Of a stretch of 64,000 nt of DNA, positions 31,800-43,500 are shown one piece after another. The notes beneath the pieces are model-generated. The model saw only the letters and a list, made by a program, of their open reading frames with translations, was not told the DNA's origin and searched no databases. This DNA is from Amphibalanus amphitrite. Its lineage: Eukaryota > Arthropoda > Thecostraca > Balanomorpha > Balanidae. How positions within the stretch are numbered: position 1 is the stretch's first letter; each line of letters begins with the position of its first letter. The stretch is taken from NCBI RefSeq assembly GCF_019059575.1, contig NW_024881599.1:992001-1056000 (forward strand), read 5' to 3'. The translations under genes were made by a program, and so were the position numbers.

Positions 31800-33435
31800 C
31801 TTACATTACAAGCATCATATAACCTCGTATACGCATCATATAACCTTGACCTGTCAGCCACCACTTAGAGAAGCCTGGCCAGCTGATGTTCTTTAAAACA
31901 TATAACAAAGCGCAAGTATGTGAATTGTGAGGCGTTTGCTCAGTGCTCAATATTTCAGTGACAGTCACACAAACAAGGCTATTACACAAAGCTCGACCGC
32001 CGACCCGTTCTGATAACTCCACACTGTGGCACTGGCGACATCTATAACTGCAAAAATAGCACAGTTCCAGTACAGATGACAGCACAAGCCAAGCACTGCC
32101 CCTGTGCTGACCCTCTACAAAACAGGTTATGGTTGGTCTTGTGGAATGCGATGGCATGTTTTGTTTTAGCACCCTGCACGCCCAGCATTTCAACTCGGTA
32201 CAGCTGAATGGTTTTCAGGTTCGCTTTAGAAGAGGATGAAACTCGAACAATCAGATGTAGTTAGCAGTGAACTTCAGTGGTTCACTACACTACCAGTTAC
32301 CCTGCCGCCATGAATAACTATTGACCATCTACACGTTTGCTTATAAAAATCAAACTGAAAACGTCAGTGAGTGGATGGTGGTTTTATGGGCGGAACTGAT
32401 GTAGCTTTACATATTCTACAAAACTCAGCTACCAAACGCTATAGATCAAAAATCAGATTATCTTGATGACAGAGGCCAATGGGTCCACTCGGCTCGGAGA
32501 AAGCCATCTGCCATGGTTGAAGACTTAAAAAATAGCGGCAGCACCTTACTGCTTGTATACAAATACGTGAATGCCCACATGAGGTAAAAAACGTGATATG
32601 TGTACATCAACCACTGATTGGAGATGTACAGAAGACGGTGAGAACTACATAACTGCCAACTGTTAACGGTTAAAAGGTGTACATATAGGTAACTGTTTGC
32701 CAACTTTCAGCTGTATGTACCGAGCCGAGCGCGTTAAAATGACTTCGAAATGCGATGCAATTTGCAGAAAATGCACGGCATGCCACCTGGGGTATATGCA
32801 TGTATGATGTAAACATGACTTGGCAGCAAGTAGCAACGCCCCGGCGCGGCTCAGATCGCTGGCCAGATCATAAACTTGTTCAACATGCAATAAGTCAAAC
32901 TTGTTCTGGTAAGAAGTTGATTTTGTTTGGCATGCAGAACGGTCAGCAACTAGGTGAAAAATGGGTTCGAGTATAAAATAAGCCGTCAGATAGACACGAT
33001 TGTCGAGTGGGTAAAAAAAAAAACGATAAATAAGTGAGAGTGAATGTCGTGAACGAAGTGAAGTATAATTAGTTTTCGGATTATTCTCTGGGATAATAAT
33101 ATCTAACTGGCAGAAGTCCATATATTTCGGATGATGTTGCTCAATGCTCACCCTTGGTCACTGGACAAAACATAAAAAACAATTACATATATGAAAAAAC
33201 GAAGTGAAGCTAGTTGAGGGTATGCATATGAATACCTAGATGAAAATAAGTGATTGAGTGAAGGCGTGGCCGAATTGAACCTCAGCTGAACCGCAGAGAA
33301 AAGGGTGGATATATGACAAGCAATGGGGTGAGAGAAATACTGGCTAGGTGAATAAGTGAGCAGGTCAAAGAAGGAGCTGGCGAATGAGTGTGCAAAATAA
33401 CTGATGACATCAAGTGAGCGAATAAGTGGCTGAAT
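31800..33435. other. No gene recognised
   Basis: Overlapping short frames of up to 162 codons on the minus strand (32663-33151) lack motifs and have AT-rich, repeat-like composition. Confidence 0.4.
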
Positions 33436-33440
33436 CAATT

Positions 33441-33545
33441 AATGAGTGAGTAAGTGAGTGAGTGAGTTAGTTAGTGAGTGAGTAAGTGAGTGAGTGAGTG
33501 AGTGAGTGAAAGATTGAGTGAGTGAGTGCCTGAGTGAAAGTGAGT
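33441..33545. repeat. (GAGT)n microsatellite
   Basis: GAGT/GTGA tetranucleotide run with a few AAGT and TAGT variants. Confidence 0.9.
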
Positions 33546-33559
33546 TAGTGTGGGAACGA

Positions 33560-33835
33560 ATGAGTGAATAAATGAAGGTTCAAATTTTCCAAAAAGACAT
33601 GTTGTGACATACCTACCAGTAAAACGTCCGAAATCAGAAGGAATAAAGGGAGCAGTTGTAAATGTGCTTATTCGAACTATACGATTTTGACCTCGAACCG
33701 AACGATGCCTCGATGTTTTGTATTACTGTTTTTTAAGTGTTTGTTGTGTGACTTGGCTGAAGAAGGGAGCCGAAGTGCTCTTGAAAGTTTCCGTTTAAAT
33801 AATAAAGCTGGTGTCAAAATAACGTTTTATACACG
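33560..33835. other. Possible retroelement 3' end
   Basis: The phrase GAAGAAGGGAGCCGAAGTGC followed by a late AATAATAAAGC gives this stretch the look of a retroelement 3' UTR. No coding part is seen nearby, so the call is weak. Confidence 0.25.
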
Positions 33836-33899
33836 GAGAACAGGACGGTAAGAACCAAGGCCGTATATCAGACAGGCAGAAAATCACTGGCGGAGACAG

Positions 33900-34301
33900 C
33901 GCGGCGCCGTCTTTACCAAACCGGCCTCTGACTTCAGCGGCCTCCTGACCCATCCAATGTCACCGTATCTCCATAATGGAGAGAGCCCCGTCCCCGTCCC
34001 TAGGGTCGCTTCCCCTCCCACATTCCAGAGCCCATCCGGTCCCCGGCCGACCCCTCTCGACCCTCCCCATCCCCCTGGCCGGCCCCCGACGACCGTCCCT
34101 GTCATTACGTCCCGACCTGTCCGTCCGTCACCGCCGGACCTGTCACTGCGCCGCTCGCTAACATTAGACTCCGCCAATGGGTCAAGGTGTGCGGCTCAGG
34201 TGCGGGCCGGTGCCGGCCGGTGCGCCGTCTGGAGACTGCGACGCCGACAGTGGTCGCTAGCCGGCTCCGTGGGGCAGCCGCGGTGCGGGCGAGGTGCAAA
34301 A
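33900..34301 (+). promoter_or_regulatory. CpG-rich promoter/5' UTR of the BMP gene
   Basis: Strong rise in GC and CpG content just before the ATG at 34302. The frames open in all phases here (for example 33957-34751) reflect composition. No clear TATA box. Confidence 0.5.
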
Positions 34302-34566
34302 ATGCGGCCCCGGTGGCTGTGGCTGCTGTGTGCGCTGTGGGGGGCGGTGTGCCCCGAACACTCGCCCATCTACGTGGACAATCACAAGGGTCAGACGGTG
34401 GCTGGAGAAGAGATATCCGATGTGGACCGAGCGGAGATCCAGGAGGACCTGCTGCTGCTGCTAGGGCTGCACCGGCGGCCGCGGCCCGCCTTCCAGGAGG
34501 TGCAGAGCTCGGCGCCCCAGTTCCTCATGGACATCTACAACAGCATGGTCGACGACGAGGACACAG
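34302..34566 (+). CDS. gbb: BMP gene exon 1
   Basis: Signal peptide and N-terminal prodomain, ending MVDDEDT plus a phase-1 G before GTGAGG. The ATG is the first in frame after the GC-rich leader and sits directly before the signal sequence. Confidence 0.88.
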
Positions 34567-37500
34567 GTGAGGAGTCCAGTGGTCCTCAGGTGAAGAGTCT
34601 CAGACTCTCAGCGGTCCTCAGAAGAGGAGTCTCAGACTCTCAGCGTTCCTCAGGTGAGGACTCGCAGCCATGCTGTGGTGAGGACGGGTCTCAGCCGACA
34701 GCCGTCCTGTGGCCACTGGCAGGTCCAGGGCCACGCGGGGTCATGAAGTAGGTAGTGGGTACCCTGTGCGTGACTCGATCTGATGGTCTGTCAGTGCAGC
34801 ACGCGAACTTGAACTACATCCACTTTCTGCGGCCTGCCAGCAGTCAGTTCCATGAAATGTCACCCCTCAAGCACGTGAAAATGCCGGACGACGATTCTCA
34901 TTTCTATGGGCGTAGGAAACTCACAAAAAGTGTGTGTGGGGGGGGGGGGGAAGGGAGGGCAGCGAAACTTCAATGTCACTTCGTGGAAGCCCCAATACCC
35001 TATGAAGAAATTCGTTGCAGTTTTTCGCTCATCTCACCTTGCTGAACCGTTTCCTGCTCTTAGTTTTGTATTTAAATCAAAAATAAAGATTTTTCTTAGA
35101 AAAATGGCTGAAAACTGGAGGGGGGTATGACCCCCGGTCCCCCTGTTCCTAGCCTATGCTCAACGGCACGGCCAGTAACCCATATCGAACTAAAAGTCAA
35201 AAGCATTGGGAGAGGCCGCGTGCTTTAGAAATCGCTACAGACCTTCACCAATATTTTTGGCGCTCCTACCCCCATGATCACATATATTCCGGTTTTTTCG
35301 AAATTCAAATTTTTTTGGATTTTTCGGCTATTATATTTATACAATCTATTTTTTTATTTCTGGGGGCAAAATCCCAAAATTTCGAAAATCCGAAATAGCA
35401 GTTTGTAGCCCTTTGATTCTACATATCTTATGGCTGAAACATTTTTTCTGTATCTCTAAAACTGTAGGCCTGAGAGCTCTTCCCGCGAAACCTTTTTTGG
35501 GTCGAAAATGACAGAAATGACGTCACTCTGACGTCATTAGTGGCCAACCTATCATAGCCTTTGGAAACTTTTTGGTCACAATGTGCAAAAGCTATTCACG
35601 GGGGGTACCGAAAGTTTGGTGACGATCGGCGCAGCGGTTCTGGAGATATATATCGGAAAAACTAAAGGGGGGCAAAAAAAATGTCCCCCCCCCCACCGCC
35701 TGGAAGGTTAACCCTCGCTCGTATAGGGGGTTTGAATGGACCCCCTCGGTTTTTCGTGAATGACTCGCGTAAAAAGCGGCCGATCGCGACACTTTTCAGT
35801 ACCCTCGAGATGATCAATTTTACACCCACCCTGAAAATTTCATGACCCTGACCCAAATAACCTTTGACCTGTGACCTACTTTTTGAGACCATGTTTGGCC
35901 GGAATCGCGATTGGGCGTATGTTGGCTCGCATTAGCCGCGCTTTTGCAGTCTTTTCGTGGTTTGAAACCACGAAACATGTGAAATGATGTTGGTCCCATG
36001 CATTAGGGTGGGTGTCAAGGTCACCTGAAGGTCAGGTCAGGTCAGTGACCTTTGATGACCTCGGTTCATTTTTCGAGTTTTACATGTTGCTAGGCCAGTT
36101 TTTGGAGCTGATTTCGAATTTATGAACATTTACGAGTAGTTGTGGTGCCTTCGTAAGATGTTACGAAGCCTTCAGAGGCGGTTGACACCTACTACGAATA
36201 CCCGGCAGGACCCCTACTGGTTGACCTGACCTGACCTGACCCGACCTGGCCTAAATGCATGAATACATCATCTGTGCTCAAAACTTATATGATATTCGTG
36301 ATCAGCACCCCGAAATACCCCATAGCAGCCACACTTTGCGACGTTCTAACTTTTAACAGGTCCCGATTTTCCCACTTTTGGGTCATTGACCTGACCTAGA
36401 AGGTCAGCCAATGACCTAGGACCTTAAAATTCGTCATTCGTCATCGTCACGGGCAACACGCTCGCTGTTTCCGCAAAGCTCTAGCTCGATCAGGGGCGAA
36501 ACGGCAAGGGGGTCCAACGGACCCCCCCCCCCCCATACGTTCGCGGCTGGAAAAACACCAATTACGGGCGAGGGTTAAAGTGTGTCAGGTCTCGATCACG
36601 CTACATTCAGAAATACACCTTTTCACGGCCAAATATGGAAATAACCAAATATAGTTAGTGCACACAGTTCAGAAACAGTGCAAGCGATTTCGACGGTTGG
36701 GCATAGTGCACTGCTAATTCGGCCGAATGCATGATATTCAGTAATAGTGCACACGTTTCCAAACAGAGCAATCAATTTAGAAGATAGTGCGTTTAAATTC
36801 AGTGGACCGTAGGCTCAATTTCGCCAGAGTGCACGGTTTTGTCATGTGACATGATATTTGGCGTCCCGCAAAGCAATTTAGGCGATGTTCAAGTGAATTC
36901 TCTGCTGGATTGGGAAAATATTTTGAAAGCCCCCTATCGGTGTGTCAAGAGCAGCACGAAACCTGGTCAAAGAGCTGCCGAAATGCAGCCTAAGCTCTCA
37001 GGAATTTATCTTATCGTAAATCTCACTCAAGAACTCGGTGACACGGTCACGTGGCATTCAGGGCTTCTGAATCGGCTCCATAACTTCGTTGCTGGTTCAA
37101 AAAGATCAGGAATGCTATAGATTTTTGTTATCGCCTTTCAGTATCGTGGGGAATTTAACTGAGCGAAGCCGAAACACAGGGTTTGGTGTTTGTTTAATTT
37201 TTCAAATAAACAAACATAAACAAACTGTTCACGAACAAATGTGTTCGCGAACAAGTGACGTCATCGGTCAAATTTTGGTAAACAAACAACGAACAGTTCG
37301 CGAACGTTCATGAACTGTTCGCGAACACGGTAAAGAGGGGGTAGATAAGACCCCCTCCTTAGCCATTTCGCTCCTAATTGAGATAGAACCTTGCGGAAAA
37401 AGCCAGCGTGTGCGTCAGTACGAACCACAGCGATTGGCATCCGATTTCAAGGTCTTACACCAACCGATGACCCCTGAGGTCAGGTCAAGTGTCACAAAGT

Positions 37501-40500
37501 ATGGGTTTGGTTTTTGGTAAATAACTTCTCCACAAATAGTGGCAGAGCCGCGATTGTGGCACCATCGTGCTCGTCGTGGCCAGGCGCTTCGAATGATATA
37601 CTTTTTGTTTGGATTAGGTCTTTTTAGGATGTTGCCCTCAGGTCAAGGCCAGGTCAAAGCCCCTCGGGTCACAAAGCTCCATGAAGGATGTCATGCTGCA
37701 TATCAATCGATTTGGCAGTTCTTTCTGAGTCCATTGAAGGCTCAACCGACTCGCTAGCTCAATTTGATCGGAAGTTATTAGCGAAAAGCTCCTACTGCAC
37801 CTAACAACCTTATTGGCGTCCTATATGACGTCATGCAAGGTCTGAAATGCACAATTTAAGCCTCAGCGTTGCAAGAATAATTATGAATCACGATTCCCTG
37901 TGCTTGAGATATGACTGGTGCATTTTTCGCATGTAAAACATGCCTGCAGTCATGTCTGCACCGTATGATAACAATTGCTCGAAAGATATCAGAAATGATG
38001 ACTTGTTCATGAACGTTCACGAACGTTCACGAACTGTTCGTGAACAGAGAATGGTTGGTGAACATATGACCTTGAATGCCAAAATTCGTAAACTATCAGA
38101 TAAACAAACAAACATTGTTCACGAACTGTTCATGAACAAATATACAAACACCAAACCCTGCGAAACAATACCTATTGCTCACGCCGAACTTTAAAGCACC
38201 CGACCAATAATGTGCACTATGTGTTACCTATATGTTTGAAACCATATGAAACATCAAATACCCTCTACCTTTTGCATCAAGAACAGTGCAGCTGGTTATG
38301 TGACTTTTTTTGCGTCGCTGACCGTCTACGAATGCCATTGGAGGCTTAGGTAGCGTGAAATGTCTAAAAATGTTATTGCTTATTAATGCAATGCCGGACG
38401 TACCGAACAGTGCCTAAATTACATACATGCAGCACCCCGAAATTGAAACGACCTGACGAATAATGTGCACTATGTCTAATATGCCTGAATTTGGGCCACT
38501 TTTACCTGCACTACCGCGAAATGGTGCCGCGATTCAATATACGAATGCACTATGCCGTAATGTCGAAATCGCCTGCTCTATTACTGAAATATGTGCACTG
38601 CCGCCTGAATTGGGCGTAAAAAGGTGCAGAACTTCTGTTTGTGTTTGCCTGGTTAGTGCACCAGAAATCAGTCTCGAATCGGTCACGGTCTCTGTATGGG
38701 CGTCGATGTCGCTGTCACACTGTCGTCTCGTCCCACGCCATTGTCTCGGACCCAGGAGTTTGTCTCGGTTCCATTATGTGTCAGTTTTTGTTGTGGTGCT
38801 GGCCAGGCCTGGCCCTTCGCCAAGACTAAGGACGCTCATGACTGAGCCACGAACTAACAGTTCACCCACCGACCGCCAGGTGACCTCAAGCTGGACCCAG
38901 AGGGCGTCGGCAGTGCCTGGAAGGACTTCAACATCACCACTGTCGACAAACAGGTCATCGACGAGAGCGACCTCATCATGAGCTTCATCAACCACGGCAG
39001 CAAGCTGTTCAAGGAGCTGGAGCTGCCGCGGAGCCAGCTGCTCTGGTCAGTCCGTCGGCGGGTCAACGCCCTTAGAAAACAAATCAGCCGTTCCAGAACG
39101 GCTGCTCAGTGCACAGCGTTGTTCCACTTCAGATCAATTTGAACCTGAGAGCATCCGGTTCTATCCTCAGGACCAACCATCTTACGATGGTTTGGGATTA
39201 TACGGCGTTCAGAACTCAGCGCAGACATGATATAACGCTTAGGTACACCAAAATCATACGTTCAGCCCATCGATCGGATGCACGATTCAACCATCCATGG
39301 TGGTTTACTTGTAAAACTTTTGAATCACTTTCAAGCATATGAATTTCGATGAGCAAAGATATCTCTTCATGTGTACCGTACGCACCTTTAAACAAACGAC
39401 CCCTCAAGCCCTCAGTGTGACCTGGGCCTCGTTTCATAAAGCGAGTCCGTAACTTACGCTAGTTTTTGGGCTTGTATTGCAAGTGCATGTTAAACGATAA
39501 ACTTATTTCACCTTCTCCCTTCTGTTCTTGCTTGCAAGATAAATAAATTCAACGATTCAAACTGTCGTCATATTCGCTTCACATGCACTTGCAATACAAG
39601 ACCAAAAACCGGCGTAAGTTACGGACTCGCTTCATGAAACGAGGCCCTGATCGCAGCTTGTCTTTGTCCAGGTTCGACCTAACTGAGGTACCGATGGACG
39701 AAAACCAGCTGGACACCAGTCTACGGGTGTACCAGGGGTACGCCGAGGACGCCCTGTTCGACTACCAATCGGTGACGCTCAGGATATTCCAGCTGATCGG
39801 AGGTGAGCGGACGATTGTCGTCGTTGTTGTCGTCGTCGTCGGCGCCGCCGTCGTTGTTGTTGTTGTCTTTGTAGTTGTTGCTACTGCTGCTGTTGTGTTT
39901 GCATACGTTATTCTTAACTCTAACTCTTCACTCTTCACTTCACTCTTCACTCACTCCTAGTTGATGGCATGTAGACGTGGAACGGGTTGCATAAAATAAA
40001 CATGTGTTAGGCTAACAACTGAAGGAAGGGCAAAATGCCCGACCCGTACAATGGCATTGGCTATTTATAGTAGCAGTTGGTACGTACGTTCCGAGGATGC
40101 GGAAGGGTGCTATGCTAGTGTCTTGGCCGCCGGCCGGTATTCGCTAGGTTAGCGACATAGCACCTGCCGGGTGTAGGCTGCTCGGTACTCAACATCCCAT
40201 ATCACCATTTTTCAACGACTCAAATTTATGTTCAACAAAATCTTACCACTGAAAGTGGAGCTGGCGAAGAATGGTAGGTGGCGCCCAGCCAGCAATCCCA
40301 CTCCGTTCCCGATCGGGATTTTTGGACTCAGCCCGCACCACCCCGATCGGGACCGGAGTGGGACGGGATTGGGAAATGAGACACTTTGTACGGGCTGGAA
40401 CGGTCCGGATATCCCAACCTATCCCGCACGGCCGGTTGGGAGATCCCGCACGTATCCGGACCGCCTTATGACGTTTTAACAAGCGCTGAACTCCGATCCC

Positions 40501-43500
40501 GATCGGGATTCCCCAAATCTCCCCGTACAACCGGTTCGAAAATCCCGCACGCATCCGGACCGCCTTATGGCATTTTAACCCTAGAACGCCTAGGGGGGGG
40601 GGTTGTATCAACCCCCCCTGAGGTTTTTTCGAAGTGCACGCTAAACGGCTTGTCGTAGCGGGCTGAAATTTTCAATACCCTCTGGGGCAACCTTTGCGCA
40701 TCTTTTGCCGAAAAAAAATTGATCGGGTCATGTCAGGTCACGGAGTTATGACGTCATAAAGGGAACAACCTCCGGCCAGATTTACGCTAAATTGGAGATT
40801 GCTTCACATTGGTATAAATGCCGACTGACCTGACACACTGATGGATTGTTTTAGAACCATAACTGGCTGATTTGACATTGGCACAATGTCCGTTGACCTT
40901 TTCAAGGTTACTAAAGGTCAAGGTCAGGTCAGTGACCTCGGTTGACCTGTAATGACTTCTTGCACTTGTATGCCTTTTCGGGGTATTTTGATGCCCTGAA
41001 TTCGAATTTGCTATCCATTTCAGGCATCGTCGGTTGTTTCTTGTAGTTCATTTTGGGTCAGGGTCAGGTCAGTGACGTCACACGCCTGACGTGACCCAAT
41101 GCACAAATGACCTTGCAGACTTCCGATGCTCCCAACGCATCATTTTTAGAGTTATGACATCGAAATACGCACCAAACGATAGAGAATTGATCAAGGATCA
41201 CGATAGTGAAAGTTTCAAGTCGATATCTCTTACCGTTTTGCCGCAATCGGCGCGGAAATCTGAAAAAGTTAGATTTTTCCGAAAATTTGACCTTTGACCG
41301 GTCATAAGTAGGTCAAATGTTGACCTAGGACCAAAAAATATACCACCAATCGCGAGATCTCGTTGAGAGCAATCCGTTGGTTTTTTCCGCTAAGCTCTAC
41401 GACCTTCCGTTTCGAAACGCCAGGGGGGGGGGGGGTCGTAACAACCCCCCCCCCTGGTCGTTCGTGTTATGAGAAATGGCCTGGTCGTGCGAGGGTTAAC
41501 AAGCGATGAACTCCGATCCCGATCGGGATGTCCCAACTCGGCCCGCACGGCCGGTTTGGGAATACCGCAGGCATCTGACATATTAACCGCAGTCTTATAA
41601 CCCCAGATTGTTGTTATGCAGATGCGACCACTTTGCTTGCGCCACCGCAACCCCCTCGCCTCTTCATTATTCTCCAACTCAACCTTTATAATGCCTGCAC
41701 GACAAAATGAATTACATTGGACACTGAAATATATTCACAAATTTACTGGTTGCACACAGGTCAAATTTTCACAAATTCACAGCCTGGCCAGCACATTCGT
41801 GGCGTCGGCCATCATCTTAGCGCCGCTGCAAGGCGCTGGCACAGCGGACTCACTTCCGGTGTTCACAGTCATTATAGCAGGCCTGCGCCTTGTTCGTGTC
41901 GGCTCCTCTGCGGACAGTGTGTCCGTCTGCCGTCACGAGCTTCAGAGAGCCACCGCGAAACTAGACGGTTGGCATCTGGTCGGGCGGTTCACCACTGTGC
42001 GAAGAGAGCATCTGAAAATGACCAAGAGGTTATTAATCAAAGTCTGGGACACACTAAAAATCACTAAGAAATAACCCACATCTGACATTTCACATGGTAT
42101 GCCTGGTAATTCAGGTTTCAAACCTACAATGCAACCATTAACGACACTTGACAATGAGACCAAACATCTTCTGTCCATGATAACTGATCAAACATGCGAC
42201 AGCACGAGTGTAGTTCACATGCCGTACAACCACAACGAACATAACAATTTCTATTACCTATAGCTTTCCCGCTCCCTACATCACGGATGAAGTGTGCACT
42301 ATACTCACCCTGTTCTCAAATACGGACTGATTTCTCTGCAACGACAACAGTTGAACCGACCGCTTGCTAGAGCCAGTTCAAAAGCAATATCCTGAGGCAG
42401 CAGCTCAAAGGAGGGATCGACACTTGACCAACGCGGCAGCTAGACTGGCCGCTGCGCTCAGAGGACGCGTCTGCCTGCACGCGGCCCATCTGATTGCTTT
42501 TCCAGGCTTTCTGGGCCACCGGATATGGTGCCCGAAGCGCCTTCTCAGATCGGTTGGGATAACAACGTAAATCACAAGCCTGTCTAAACATTGGATTCGA
42601 TTGGGCTATCCGTACCGCGTCCCAACCGATTAAGCATGCGGTCCGGAAATCCCGAGTCGCCCCTACCGCCGGCCATCGAGGTCCGGTATCGATTGGGACA
42701 ACCCAAGCCTACCCAACCCTGTAGGGACAAGTCGGGACATCCGGAGCCTATCCCGACCGTCCCCAACCGCATCCCGGACGAATTGCTGGCTGGGCGGGTC
42801 CTTGGCGGGCATCGAGAACCACAGCCAGCAGCTCAATTATTCAGACTTAGTTTCTGATACACAATTCAGAAAAAATAGCCACTAGGAGACCATTGCATTT
42901 TTTTCTCCAGCATGTACAAAGGCACAGGTCTCACGGGTTTTAGCGGTAGGTTTTGCACCTAGAAAATTTAGTGTACGTACTTCAGACTGTATCTTCTCGT
43001 CTTAAGCTTTTAAGTGTTGAAGATGCGATCGACTTGTTGGTTCATAAGCCGGCCTTGATCGCGTAAAATGGCTTCATCGTAGATCGATTAGTTTCTGAGA
43101 TATGACCGAAAATGTAAAGGTGCAAAACCTACCGCTTAACCTCGCGAGAGCCGTACGTGTCTTTGATTAAAAGCATTTATCCTTGAAGCGAACCGTATTC
43201 AAAGGACAAATGTTCTGCCCTGTAAAACATAATATTTGCTTTAGAATCACCTACTGTGCGTCATCCATTATCATTTCTTATTGTTAGCGTCGTTTCAAAG
43301 TGCCTTTGGAATTGTGAACGTATGTACATTACACAAAAGCTCATATAATATTCAGTATGTGCCTTGCAACTTGCCCAATTCTGCCGACACGGCAGTAGAC
43401 CAAACACGCTGGTAGTTGAGCGCCTCTGACCTTGCTGGTTCTAGTCTATTGACGCACACTTACCAAACAATGGCTAAAATCAACAAAGGACGGAATAATA

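Noticed and set aside
33957..34751. 264-codon frame covering the BMP promoter and exon 1
   Set aside because: Only the part from the ATG at 34302 to the donor at 34566 resembles BMP; the remainder is GC-rich leader and intron read-through.
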